A stretch of DNA of 33,731 nucleotides from a virus. This document shows positions 1 to 6,868 of this stretch, piece by piece. The notes under the pieces were generated by a model, which worked only from the letters and a program-made list of their open reading frames with translations, was not told where the DNA came from and ran no database searches. Each line of letters starts with the position of its first letter. The first letter of the stretch is position 1. Where the stretch lies: IMG/VR virus record IMGVR_UViG_3300013132_000136, positions 1 through 33,731 of that record; one strand, 5' to 3'. The translations under genes and the position numbers were made by a program.

Positions 1-667
1 TAGAGATCTTCCACTTGTTCATACCGGTTGCGATTCTTATGCTAGTTGGGATCCTAGGTTCAAAGACTTTAGTCCAGTACTTACAACAGAAGCGATTGTC
101 GAACGTATCAAAGAAATCTTACCATTCAACAGATGGGCGAGAGAACACCTAGTTATTACTGGTGGAGAACCACTACTAGGTTGGCAAAAACAATATCCCA
201 AACTTTTAGATCATCCTTTTATGAAGGATCTAAAAGAGATTACTTTTGAAACTAATGGCACTCAACCTTTAAGTCCTGCATTTAAAAAATATCTGCAAAA
301 ATGGATTGAAAATAGAGAATCTAATACCAATATCATCACCTTCAGTGTTAGTGCCAAACTACCGGGTAGTGGTGAGCTTTGGAAAGATGCTATCAAACCA
401 GAGGTAGTTTGTGGTTATGAAGAAGTAGGATATACCTATCTCAAGCTAGTAGTATCTACAGAGCAAGATTTAGGTGATGCTTTAAAAGCCGCAGTAGAAT
501 ATAGAAATGCTGGATTTGAAGGTGAGGTCTATATTATGCCCGTAGGCGGAGTTGAAAGTGTATATTCGTTAAATAACCGTCGTGTAGCTGAATTTGCAAT
601 GAAATATGGACTAAGATATAGCGATAGGCTACAAGTACCGTTATTTAAGAATGAATGGGGAACCTAA
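1..667 (+). CDS. queE: 7-carboxy-7-deazaguanine synthase QueE, C-terminal part (cut by window edge)
   Basis: The reading frame is open from base 2, so the N-terminus lies outside the window; about 221 residues are visible. They begin just before T-G-C-D-S-Y-A-S-W-D-P, which matches the last cysteine of the QueE iron-sulfur motif (C-D-[ST]-x-x-x-W in QueE proteins). The radical-SAM GGEP motif follows (ITGGEPLL, about bases 155-178). QueE is a radical-SAM enzyme that contracts 6-carboxytetrahydropterin to 7-carboxy-7-deazaguanine, the precursor of preQ0. In phages this supplies 7-deazaguanine for DNA modification against restriction, or for host queuosine. Partner genes (queC, queD, folE, a DNA transglycosylase) are not in the window. 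The stop overlaps the next start (taATG), so it is the distal end of an operon entering from the left. The family is clear; the cellular purpose here is inferred. Confidence 0.88.
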   Translation, partial: RDLPLVHTGCDSYASWDPRFKDFSPVLTTEAIVERIKEILPFNRWAREHLVITGGEPLLGWQKQYPKLLDHPFMKDLKEITFETNGTQPLSPAFKKYLQKWIENRESNTNIITFSVSAKLPGSGELWKDAIKPEVVCGYEEVGYTYLKLVVSTEQDLGDALKAAVEYRNAGFEGEVYIMPVGGVESVYSLNNRRVAEFAMKYGLRYSDRLQVPLFKNEWGT

Positions 668-1116
668 TGAAAAATATTTTGAAGAAAGTTTTCGGTATTA
701 CTGAAATGGAGAGAGCTATAGAAGAAACTCGTCTTCAAATCGAAAAGGCCGAGGAAGCTAAAAAAGCCGCAGAGCTAGCAGTAGAACAGGCTGTAAAAGA
801 TGCTGAAGAGGCCAAGCTTACTCCAAAAGAACGTGCAACTGCTAGAAAAGAACCTTGGGTAGCTGTTTTGGACACTAAAGTCAATAAAGATAATGTAAGA
901 AATGGCTTTTTTGAACTTGACTGGAACGAGTATTTTATTGTACAATTAAGACAAGCTGGATACGGCTTTGAAGGTGATCCTGAAGAAGAAATAGTAGATC
1001 GTTGGTTTAGAGACATTGTAAGAAATATGCTTAGTGATGAAGGGCTAGACCCTGCAAGAGGGTCTGGATTTATTAATGTAGTTCCAATTTCAAAAGGCAA
1101 ATCTGAAGTATCATGA
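667..1116 (+). CDS. Hypothetical phage protein with N-terminal coiled coil
   Basis: 149 residues. Residues about 13-60 are a charged Ala/Glu/Lys helix with heptad character (a run of E, K, A and R broken only by V and T), a likely coiled coil. The C-terminal part is a compact mixed segment with W and F residues (NGFFELDWNEYF, then QAGYGFEGDPEEEIVDRWFRDIV). I recognise no enzyme motif. I start it at 667, whose ATG overlaps the QueE stop (taATGa) and has GGGGA about 7 bases upstream; an in-frame ATG at 655 would lie on that ribosome-binding purine stretch. It overlaps the exonuclease gene by four bases (ATGA), so translation is probably coupled. Proteins like this sit beside rnh-type genes in marine T4-like phages as far as I recall, but no function is known to me. 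Confidence 0.75.
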   Translation: MKNILKKVFGITEMERAIEETRLQIEKAEEAKKAAELAVEQAVKDAEEAKLTPKERATARKEPWVAVLDTKVNKDNVRNGFFELDWNEYFIVQLRQAGYGFEGDPEEEIVDRWFRDIVRNMLSDEGLDPARGSGFINVVPISKGKSEVS

Positions 1117-2129
1117 ATTATATCCTTGTAGATACTGCTAATACTTTTTTCCGTAGCAGACACGTAGTCCGTGGTGATGCCGATATTAAAGTTGGTATGG
1201 CATTACATATTATGTTTAACAGTATCAAAAAGGCCTGGAATGATTTTAATGGCAACCACGTAGTATTTTGCCTCGAAGGTCGTAGCTGGCGTAAAGATGT
1301 TTACAAACCTTACAAACGTAATCGCCAAGAAACTCGAGATGCTATGACTCCAAAAGAACAAGAAGAAGATAAACTTTTTTGGGAAACGTTTGATAAGTTT
1401 AAAGAGTTTATCATAGATAAAACCAACTGTACTGTATTACACAATCCTGTTCTAGAAGCAGACGATCTTATCGCTGGCTTCATTCAGTCACATCCTAATG
1501 ATCATCACATCATTATCAGCACTGACAGCGACTTTCATCAATTGATTGCACCAAATGTTGTGCAATACAACGGTGTAATGGAAACAACTACTACACACAA
1601 AGGAATATTTGATAAAAAAAATAAACCTGTAATTGATAAAAAAACTAAAGAACAGATTGCAGCACCAAACCCAGAATGGATTCTTTTTGAAAAATGTATG
1701 CGTGGTGATAGCGGAGATAATGTGTTTAGCGCATATCCTGGAGTAAGAACTAAAGGTACTAAAAATAAGGTAGGATTATTGGAAGCTTTTGAAGACAGAA
1801 ATAAGCAAGGATACAATTGGAATAATCTTATGCTACAAAGATGGGTTGATCATGAAGGTCAAGAACACCGAGTTAAAGATGACTATGAACGCAATCGTAT
1901 GCTAATTGATTTGGCAGCTCAACCAGAAAAAATAAAATATGAAATAGTTAATACTATCAAACAGGCTACTACAGAAGACAAGAATATTAGTCAGGTTGGA
2001 ATTAGACTATTGAAATTCTGTAATTTATACGATATGAAAAAAATTAGTGATAGTATCCAATTATATGCTGAGCCGTTTCAGGCTAAATATCCTAAATCTT
2101 TAAACACAGACTTAATGGAACTAAAATGA
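1113..2129 (+). CDS. rnh: T4 RNase H-like 5'-3' exonuclease / flap nuclease
   Basis: 338 residues, slightly longer than T4 Rnh (about 305). The PIN/FEN-type metal-binding acidic residues are present in order: D7 in ILVDTANTFFR, the E-A-D-D motif at 115-118 with D117/D118, T-D-S-D at 137-140, and R-G-D-S-G-D-N at 197-203 followed by YPGVRTKG, the helix-hairpin-helix entry typical of the family. The basic stretch RSWRKDVYKPYKRNR (about 57-71) matches the arch region that grips 5' flaps. In T4-like phages this enzyme removes lagging-strand RNA primers and adjacent DNA. It acts in the cytoplasm with the phage replisome. The gene overlaps its neighbours by four bases on both sides (ATGA), showing tight co-translation. 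No key residue appears to be missing. Confidence 0.9.
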   Translation: MNYILVDTANTFFRSRHVVRGDADIKVGMALHIMFNSIKKAWNDFNGNHVVFCLEGRSWRKDVYKPYKRNRQETRDAMTPKEQEEDKLFWETFDKFKEFIIDKTNCTVLHNPVLEADDLIAGFIQSHPNDHHIIISTDSDFHQLIAPNVVQYNGVMETTTTHKGIFDKKNKPVIDKKTKEQIAAPNPEWILFEKCMRGDSGDNVFSAYPGVRTKGTKNKVGLLEAFEDRNKQGYNWNNLMLQRWVDHEGQEHRVKDDYERNRMLIDLAAQPEKIKYEIVNTIKQATTEDKNISQVGIRLLKFCNLYDMKKISDSIQLYAEPFQAKYPKSLNTDLMELK

Positions 2130-2599
2130 ATATTAAAGCTAAACCCATAGTTGACGGTAAATTTTGGTTTGTAGAAAATGATGGAGCGAAAGTCGGTCTT
2201 TTACACAAATTAGATAGAAACAAATATGTAATTAGCAGTAAACAAGGAGAAGCTCATCTTAAAAAAGACGAGCTAATAAAAACCTTTGGTCAAGAATTTT
2301 TCCAAGTAAATGACAATGTAAAAATTAACAATACAGAGTCAAAAGAAATGTATGGGTACCCAACTAGCTGTCACCCGTATAATCCAGTTTATGATGTTAG
2401 GCGTAAACTTCCCTTGTTTACTAAAAGTCCTGCAAGCAAAAGCCTTTATTGTGCAGGATACTATACAATAAAATTTAATAAAGGGTGGGTTAAAAGTTTT
2501 TGCCCTAAACTAATCACTATTGAACGATACGAAAATCGAGGTCCATTTAAAACTGAAATTGAACTTAAACAGGCAATGTCTAATGTCAAATCCGATTAA
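2126..2599 (+). CDS. Conserved hypothetical phage protein, basic, Cys-containing
   Basis: 157 residues, starting at an ATG that overlaps the exonuclease stop (ATGA). The N-terminal half (residues 1-60) reads as a small beta-rich domain: KPIVDGKFWFVENDGAKVG, then repeated short strands with lysines. The C-terminal half carries conserved-looking aromatic and cysteine positions (GYPTSCHPYNPVYDVRRKLPLF, then SLYCAGYY and VKSFCPKL) and ends in an acidic/basic helix. Three cysteines and two nearby histidines or tyrosines do not form a clear zinc ribbon. There is no signal peptide or membrane segment. Its place directly behind the replicative flap nuclease suggests a role in DNA metabolism, but that is only context. 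Confidence 0.7.
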   Translation: MNIKAKPIVDGKFWFVENDGAKVGLLHKLDRNKYVISSKQGEAHLKKDELIKTFGQEFFQVNDNVKINNTESKEMYGYPTSCHPYNPVYDVRRKLPLFTKSPASKSLYCAGYYTIKFNKGWVKSFCPKLITIERYENRGPFKTEIELKQAMSNVKSD

Positions 2600-2828
2600 T
2601 ACCATCCCTATCCAACAATTTATACAACAGGTAAAAAGTGCCGAACTGAGCAATCAACGTGAGATAAAATTAGATATTAAGGCAGCTAAAATATTGGTAT
2701 TTTGTTTGGCTGAATTAAACTCTAGGCTAGTACAAGACTATGAAGAGCTGTTAAATAGAATAAATGTTAATTCTAGTTCAGATAACATAACAGTTCAAAT
2801 GGATGGTGGAAATTTTAATCAAAGGTAA
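2583..2828 (+). CDS. Small hypothetical phage protein
   Basis: 81 residues from an ATG at 2583, overlapping the previous gene by 17 bases. A longer frame opens at 2520, but those first 21 residues lie wholly inside the upstream gene and look like out-of-frame translation, while the protein from 2583 (MSNPINTIPIQQF...) is a coherent sequence. The body is largely helical (QQFIQQVKSAELSN, then LDIKAAKILVFCLAELNSRLVQDYEELL), followed by a polar Asn/Ser/Gln-rich tail. Weak ribosome-binding sequence (CAGG) lies about 10 bases upstream. No catalytic motif is recognisable. It may be a small adaptor or regulatory protein; nothing supports a more exact statement. Confidence 0.65.
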   Translation: MSNPINTIPIQQFIQQVKSAELSNQREIKLDIKAAKILVFCLAELNSRLVQDYEELLNRINVNSSSDNITVQMDGGNFNQR

Positions 2829-2830
2829 TA

Positions 2831-3409
2831 ATGGCAAATATTAATTCATACTTAAATATATGGGCCAACCCATTATATATAGAAAAACAAGAATCTTTAT
2901 TTAAAAATATTGACAACTACTTGGTTAATCCACCGCAACGGATTTTAGATATAGGATGCGGTTTAGCTTATATTAGCGAACTTTTTTACAAAAAATATAA
3001 TTCTGAAATTTGGTTACTTGACGGCGATAGAAATAATAATAACCCTAACGGTAAAAGAAGTAATAAATGGGGTGAAACTAACGATTTCCTATTTTATAAC
3101 ACTAAAGAAAATTTAGAAAAGAGCTGGAAAGAAAGAGATTTAAAATATAGATTTATAGATGCATCTAATATTGATATACCTAATGATATAAAATTTGACC
3201 TAGTTTATAGTTGGCTAAGTTGTGGATATCATTATCCTTTAAGTAGTTATAGTGAATTGATTAAAAATCATACCAACGAACAAAGCATTGTGATTATGGA
3301 CTTAAGAAAAAAGACTTTAACTCCAGAAAAACAAGAAACTAATTTCCAAATAATAAAAGAATTTCCAAAAAACGGTAAGGCTCATAAGGTGCATATTAAA
3401 CTCTTATAG
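2831..3409 (+). CDS. Class I SAM-dependent methyltransferase
   Basis: 192 residues. The glycine-rich SAM-binding motif I is R-I-L-D-I-G-C-G at 37-44. The acidic end of strand 2 follows as WLLDGD (about 56-61), which would bind the ribose hydroxyls of SAM. A post-II segment FDLVYSWLSCGYHYPLSSYSELI matches the motif IV/V region of small-molecule and lipid-type class I methyltransferases. The NPPY motif of N6-adenine DNA methyltransferases is absent, so a DNA base target is not indicated. Base composition drops here compared with the exonuclease gene. Start at 2831 is preceded by AAAGG. The next gene has its own late promoter directly after this stop. Substrate unknown; candidates are a sugar, lipid or tail-associated moiety. 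Confidence 0.78.
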   Translation: MANINSYLNIWANPLYIEKQESLFKNIDNYLVNPPQRILDIGCGLAYISELFYKKYNSEIWLLDGDRNNNNPNGKRSNKWGETNDFLFYNTKENLEKSWKERDLKYRFIDASNIDIPNDIKFDLVYSWLSCGYHYPLSSYSELIKNHTNEQSIVIMDLRKKTLTPEKQETNFQIIKEFPKNGKAHKVHIKLL

Positions 3410-3413
3410 TTAG

Positions 3414-3421
3414 TATAAATA
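3414..3421 (+). promoter_or_regulatory. T4-type late promoter (TATAAATA)
   Basis: An exact copy of the T4 late promoter box TATAAATA, in the 35-base gap after the methyltransferase gene. In T4 the start site lies about six bases beyond the box, here about 3427. No -35 element is needed, as late transcription uses gp55 and the sliding clamp. The start site falls inside the 5' arm of a hairpin that masks the next start codon. Confidence 0.72.
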
Positions 3422-3446
3422 TATGCGTACTAAATGGAACGCATAT
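3421..3446 (+). promoter_or_regulatory. Hairpin masking the start codon of the next gene
   Basis: Perfect 8-base inverted repeat: ATATGCGT (3421-3428), loop of ten (3429-3438), ACGCATAT (3439-3446). The 3' arm includes the first two bases of the ATG at 3445, and the GGA ribosome-binding purines (3436-3438) are in the loop. RNA read through from upstream could fold and hide the start; RNA begun at the late promoter (about 3427) would lack most of the 5' arm. This is the logic of T4 lysozyme and similar genes. Confidence 0.62.
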
Positions 3447-3729
3447 GTCGAGACCAAAGCCTAAAATTTTACTTGAATATATTAACAAAAAGAACTATAA
3501 AAGTGAGCAGGTACTAGAAGCCGATGCTATCTGGGCAGTATTCTACAAAGGCAGTCCATTTAATCTTAAAAGTTCAAACAGCCTTACTAGCTATCCTGGA
3601 CCAAAATATAAAAAGGTAAGCTTTTCAAATCCAGGTCACGCACATAATCTAGCCAAAAAACTTAATCAAATGTTCAATTGCAAAGACTTTGAAGTAGTGG
3701 AATTGACACAGGGCAAAGTTCTTAAATGA
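3445..3729 (+). CDS. Small basic hypothetical phage protein (late promoter, hairpin-controlled)
   Basis: 94 residues, Lys-rich (MSRPKPKILLEYINKKNYK...). It has one compact mixed domain: an N-terminal strand with helix, then ADAIWAVFYKGSPFNLKS, a PGPKYKKVSFSNPGHAHNLAKKLN segment in which G-H-A-H-N-L-A-K-K-L looks like a helix start, and a C-terminal CKDFEVVELTQGKVLK strand. I recall close relatives as conserved hypothetical proteins in T4-like cyanophages, with no known role. The expected control is late: TATAAATA lies 24 bases before the ATG and a hairpin covers the start codon. It overlaps the next gene by four bases (ATGA). The small size and basic charge would fit a nucleic-acid-binding protein, but this is a guess. 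Confidence 0.75.
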   Translation: MSRPKPKILLEYINKKNYKSEQVLEADAIWAVFYKGSPFNLKSSNSLTSYPGPKYKKVSFSNPGHAHNLAKKLNQMFNCKDFEVVELTQGKVLK

Positions 3730-4133
3730 TTTCAAAAGAGACTTATACCAAAATATTCCTCCAACAAAAAGATCGCTCTATTGACAAGGCCAATGTCAAA
3801 CATCATCTATATAAATGGTGGCAGAGTCATCGTTCAAAAGAAGTGGGCGGACTGAGACTAAACTACGAAGGGTTCAAATTTCTTACAGAAGAATTGGAAC
3901 TACGGTGTTTTGAAATACCATTTACCGAACCAATTGACCTTAGTCCTCAAACCATAATATTCTTTGACCGCCATATGGACAGTCCCTACTATCTTACTAA
4001 CCAAATGATTGTAGTATTTTCGGAAAAGAAAAGTTTTGAACTGATGTTGTTTTCCGACGACATTCGAAAATTTGGATTAGTAAAAGCAATGAACGCACAA
4101 AACAAATCTAACCAAACTGACGAAGATGAGTAG
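3726..4133 (+). CDS. Conserved hypothetical phage protein
   Basis: 135 residues, coupled to the upstream gene by an ATGA overlap. The N-terminal half is basic and aromatic (KHHLYKWWQSHRSKEVGGLRLNYEGFKFLTEE), which resembles a small winged or helical nucleic-acid-binding fold. The central part (FTEPIDLSPQTIIFFDRHMDSPYYL) and the following strand-rich segment (QMIVVFSEKKSFELMLFSDDIRKFG) look well packed. The tail is polar and acidic (NQTDEDE). No enzyme motif, membrane segment or signal peptide is visible. It ends the first operon: the sigma70-type promoter of the AAA gene begins nine bases after its stop. Function unknown. Confidence 0.72.
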   Translation: MISKETYTKIFLQQKDRSIDKANVKHHLYKWWQSHRSKEVGGLRLNYEGFKFLTEELELRCFEIPFTEPIDLSPQTIIFFDRHMDSPYYLTNQMIVVFSEKKSFELMLFSDDIRKFGLVKAMNAQNKSNQTDEDE

Positions 4134-4141
4134 AAAACTCA

Positions 4142-4170
4142 TTGACGCAGATGTCTAAATAGCATATAAT
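4142..4170 (+). promoter_or_regulatory. Sigma70-type promoter for the AAA ATPase gene
   Basis: -35 TTGACG (4142-4147), a 17-base spacer, and -10 TATAAT (4165-4170). The -10 is perfect and the -35 differs from TTGACA at one base. Expected start is about 4177, giving a leader of some 44 bases before the ATG at 4221. The form is that of early phage promoters read by host RNA polymerase. Confidence 0.75.
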
Positions 4171-4220
4171 ACTCACATAGCAACTAATTATTAACGTTCA
4201 TTTTAACAACAGGAGTATAT

Positions 4221-5312
4221 ATGAGCGAGATTTCGAGCCGTACAGTAGGTCCCAAGTCAGCAAAGAACAGCCTTCGTCGTGCGTTCAAAGCCAAGCGTCC
4301 TTTGTTTTTGTGGGGACCCCCGGGTATTGGCAAGTCGGACATTGTTAAACAAATGGGTGAAGAGCTAGGTGCTCACGTTATTGACATCCGTTTGAGCTTG
4401 TGGGAGCCCACTGACATCAAAGGTATCCCTTACTTTGACTCTAACGAGAGCAAAATGGTTTGGGCACCTCCTATTGAGCTGCCTGATGCTGAGATGGCCG
4501 CCAAACACAAGACCATCATCCTCTTTATGGATGAGATGAACTCTGCGGCTCCTGCTGTTCAGGCTGCTGCCTATCAGCTGGTTTTGAATCGCCGTGTTGG
4601 CACTTATCGTTTGCCAGATAATGTTCATATTGTGGCGGCGGGTAACCGTGAAACTGACAAGGGCGTTACTTATCGTATGCCTGCTCCGTTGGCTAACCGT
4701 TTCGTGCATTTAGAGATGAAGGTAGATTGGGAGGATTGGTTCCAGTGGGCTGTGGATAACCGTATCCACAAGGACGTAGTTGGCTTTTTGACTTTTAGCA
4801 AAAAAGACCTCTACGACTTTGATCCAAAGTCAGCGTCACGTGCTTTTGCTACTCCTCGTAGCTGGGCTTTTGTCAGCGAACTTTTGTTTGATGACGATGA
4901 GGCAGAAGATACTCTTACCGATTTGACTGCGGGTGCGGTAGGTGAGGGTTTGGCAATTAAGTTTATGGCACACCGCAAGGTAGCCAGCAAGTTGCCCAAT
5001 CCTACAGACATCCTTAAGGGCAAGGTTAAGAAAATGGACACTAAGGAAATCTCAGCAATGTATTCCTTAACTGTGAGCCTGTGCTATGAGCTTAAGGACT
5101 CTTGTGACAAAAATGCCAAAGATTGGAATAGCCAGGTCAATCACTTCTTTGAGTTTATGATGTCTAATTTTGAAACTGAGTTGGTAGTTATGGGCACTAA
5201 ACTTGCTCTTACCCAATACCAGTTGCCTTTGGATCCGGACGAAATCAAATGCTTTGATGACTTCCACGCCAAATATGGCAAGTATATTGCGGCCGCTACT
5301 GACAAGCGATAG
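4221..5312 (+). CDS. MoxR-type AAA+ ATPase
   Basis: 363 residues. Walker A is G-P-P-G-I-G-K-S at 32-39, Walker B is I-I-L-F-M-D-E at 99-105 followed by MNSA, and the sensor 1 segment reads HIVAAGNRETDKG (about 135-147). A conserved ANRFVHLEMKVDWEDW stretch with the arginine-finger position follows, typical of MoxR-like ATPases. MoxR proteins remodel or insert cofactors into partner complexes, nearly always with a VWA protein, which is exactly the next gene. Start codon is supported by AGGAG eight bases upstream. It has its own sigma70-type promoter. Hand-counted sample lines give about 50% G+C here against about 32% in the 10-12 kb region, and it favours GC-ending codons, which suggests a different origin or strong expression. 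The target in a phage is unknown; control of a host enzyme or a defence-like role are possibilities. Confidence 0.87.
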   Translation: MSEISSRTVGPKSAKNSLRRAFKAKRPLFLWGPPGIGKSDIVKQMGEELGAHVIDIRLSLWEPTDIKGIPYFDSNESKMVWAPPIELPDAEMAAKHKTIILFMDEMNSAAPAVQAAAYQLVLNRRVGTYRLPDNVHIVAAGNRETDKGVTYRMPAPLANRFVHLEMKVDWEDWFQWAVDNRIHKDVVGFLTFSKKDLYDFDPKSASRAFATPRSWAFVSELLFDDDEAEDTLTDLTAGAVGEGLAIKFMAHRKVASKLPNPTDILKGKVKKMDTKEISAMYSLTVSLCYELKDSCDKNAKDWNSQVNHFFEFMMSNFETELVVMGTKLALTQYQLPLDPDEIKCFDDFHAKYGKYIAAATDKR

Positions 5313-5329
5313 TTTGGTAATCGGCACAA

Positions 5330-5358
5330 TTGACAGGGACTTAGGTCCCTGTTATACT
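5330..5358 (+). promoter_or_regulatory. Sigma70-type promoter for the VWA/metallopeptidase-like gene
   Basis: -35 TTGACA (5330-5335, perfect), 17-base spacer, -10 TATACT (5353-5358, one mismatch). Expected start about 5365; the ATG is at 5385 with AGGAG ten bases before it. The spacer is almost fully taken up by an inverted repeat, so this promoter is probably controlled by a bound protein. Confidence 0.78.
5333..5352 (+). promoter_or_regulatory. Inverted repeat between -35 and -10: likely operator
   Basis: Perfect 8-base arms ACAGGGAC and GTCCCTGT around TTAG. It starts inside the -35 hexamer and ends at the base before the -10, so a dimeric repressor here would block polymerase. No U-run follows, which argues against a terminator for the AAA gene, although an RNA hairpin from upstream transcription would still form. 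Confidence 0.6.
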
Positions 5359-5384
5359 ATATACTAGATAAACAGGAGCAAATT

Positions 5385-6554
5385 ATGAGTCATTTAGATC
5401 CTATTGTAGATAAGATTATTGTAGCCCGTGTAGGACTGCTACTGCGTCATCCATTTTTTGGCAATATGGCTACTCGTCTTAAAATTGTAGATGCCACAGA
5501 TTGGTGCAAGACTGCGGCCACAGATGGACGCCATCTTTTTTACAGCCGAGAGTTCTTTGAGAACCTCACTACTAAACAGGTAGAGTTTGTTGTAGCACAC
5601 GAGATCCTACATAACGTCTATGAGCATATGCTTCGCGTAGAAGGCCGTGATCGAGCTATTTGGAACGCTGCCGCAGACTACTCAGTAAATGGCACCTTGG
5701 TTCGTGACCGGATTGGTGAAGTTCCGCCAAAGATTCAAATCTTTCACGATACCAAGCACTATGGCAAAAGCACTGAGCAGATCTATGACGAGATCTATGA
5801 TGAAAGAGACTGTCAGTCTTTAGAAGCTCTAGGCCAATTATTGGACGAGCATATTGATTGGGAAAAGGATGGCAACGGTAAAAGGCCGCAATATACCAAG
5901 GAAGAGCTCAAGCAGATCCGTGATGAAATCAAAGAACAGATGATGCAGGCTGCTCAGGCAGCGGGTGCGGGAAATACCCCTGCTGAGATCCAACGTATGA
6001 TTAAGGCGCTTACTGAGCCCAAGATGAATTGGCGAGAAATTTTGCGCCAGCAAATCCAAAGCACCATTAAGAATGACTATACTTTTGTACGTCCAAATCG
6101 TAAGGGCTGGCATATGAACGCCATCCTTCCAGGCACTAACTACGAGGAGACTATTGATATCTGTGTAGGTTTAGATATGTCAGGTAGTATCGGCGACGAA
6201 CAGAGTAAAGACTTTGTAAGTGAAGTCAAAGGTATTATGGACGAATACAAAGAATACAAGATTAAAATATGGTGTTTTGACACTAAGGTCTATAATGAGC
6301 AGGACTTTGATGGGTATGGTGAGGACATTACGGAATATAAGATTATGGGTGGTGGTGGCACTGACTTTATGTGTAACTGGGAGTATATGAAGGAAAATGA
6401 TATTCAGCCAAAAAAGTTCATTATGTTTACTGATGGTTATCCATATGGTAGCTGGGGTGACGAGAACTATTGTGATACCTTCTTTGTAATCCACGGTAAT
6501 AACACCGTTGTTCCACCGTTTGGCGCTCACGCTTATTATGAATTCAAACAATGA
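5385..6554 (+). CDS. HExxH metallopeptidase-like / VWA domain protein (DUF2201 type), partner of the AAA ATPase
   Basis: 389 residues. The N-terminal domain carries A-H-E-I-L-H-N-V-Y-E-H, with HEILH at 72-76 and a third histidine at 81, the zinc-peptidase-like signature of DUF2201-type proteins. A charged, Gln/Glu-rich linker (about 150-215) leads to a C-terminal VWA-like domain. There the metal-ion adhesion residues are seen as L-D-M-S-G-S (about 261-266), G-G-G-T-D-F (about 323-328) and F-T-D-G-Y (about 346-350). The family pairs with MoxR-type ATPases as a two-part machine, with the VWA protein as substrate adaptor. Whether the HExxH site is active cannot be judged. It has its own promoter with an operator-like repeat, and G+C richness matches the AAA gene. 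It overlaps the next gene by four bases. Confidence 0.85.
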   Translation: MSHLDPIVDKIIVARVGLLLRHPFFGNMATRLKIVDATDWCKTAATDGRHLFYSREFFENLTTKQVEFVVAHEILHNVYEHMLRVEGRDRAIWNAAADYSVNGTLVRDRIGEVPPKIQIFHDTKHYGKSTEQIYDEIYDERDCQSLEALGQLLDEHIDWEKDGNGKRPQYTKEELKQIRDEIKEQMMQAAQAAGAGNTPAEIQRMIKALTEPKMNWREILRQQIQSTIKNDYTFVRPNRKGWHMNAILPGTNYEETIDICVGLDMSGSIGDEQSKDFVSEVKGIMDEYKEYKIKIWCFDTKVYNEQDFDGYGEDITEYKIMGGGGTDFMCNWEYMKENDIQPKKFIMFTDGYPYGSWGDENYCDTFFVIHGNNTVVPPFGAHAYYEFKQ

Positions 6555-6826
6555 GTCTTAGAGCAGGAAAGGTAAATCCTCTTAATGTGCTGAGACTGCG
6601 GCGGGTGCAGTTTCCGGCACATCATTTCCATTATACTGTAATAGAAAAATATAATCCTTCTTTGGTTAGGTCCTTATCCGATTGGATATTGACCAATATG
6701 AATAGCAGATATTATGTTGGGCAAGGAATAGCATTAATCAACAATCAATTTTCTTATATAACCAAAGTAGGATTTGAACAGGATAAAGAGCTAAGTTATT
6801 TCAAACTTGCCTGCCCTTTTTCCTAA
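6551..6826 (+). CDS. Small hypothetical protein downstream of the AAA/VWA pair
   Basis: 91 residues, ATGA overlap with the VWA gene, so it is likely translated with it. The N-terminus is basic (MSLRAGKVNPLNVLRLRRVQF). The rest is mixed: HHFHYTVIEKYNPSLVRSLSDWILTNMN, then YYVGQGIALINNQFSYITKVGFEQDKELSYFKLACPF, which looks like a small alpha/beta fold. No known motif is visible. It is less GC-rich than the VWA gene, closer to the phage average. An AT-rich hairpin follows five bases after its stop and may end the unit. Similar short proteins are widespread in marine T4-like phages as hypothetical proteins, as far as I recall. Confidence 0.65.
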   Translation: MSLRAGKVNPLNVLRLRRVQFPAHHFHYTVIEKYNPSLVRSLSDWILTNMNSRYYVGQGIALINNQFSYITKVGFEQDKELSYFKLACPFS

Positions 6827-6830
6827 TAAT

Positions 6831-6857
6831 AGATAATTATTGTATCAATTATCTTTT
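6831..6857 (+). terminator. AT-rich hairpin with short T run: weak terminator or leader structure
   Basis: AGATAATT (6831-6838) and AATTATCT (6847-6854) form a perfect 8-base stem with an 8-base loop, followed by TTTT (6854-6857). The stem holds only two G-C pairs, so it is weak as a terminator. It lies in the 42-base gap before a gene with a strong ribosome-binding site and may instead shape that leader. Confidence 0.4.
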
Positions 6858-6868
6858 ATGGAGGCATT

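Noticed and set aside
735-1163. Minus-strand open frame of 142 codons opposite the coiled-coil gene
   Set aside because: Ser/Ala-rich antisense of an Ala/Glu/Lys helix; the plus-strand genes here are tightly packed and well supported.
2520-2582. Upstream extension of the 81-residue protein
   Set aside because: Lys/Leu/Asn repeats here are an alternate frame of the preceding gene; MSNPINT at 2583 is the natural start.
3421-3446. Hairpin as a transcription terminator of the methyltransferase gene
   Set aside because: No T run follows, and it sits over a start codon just behind a late promoter; a translational role is better.
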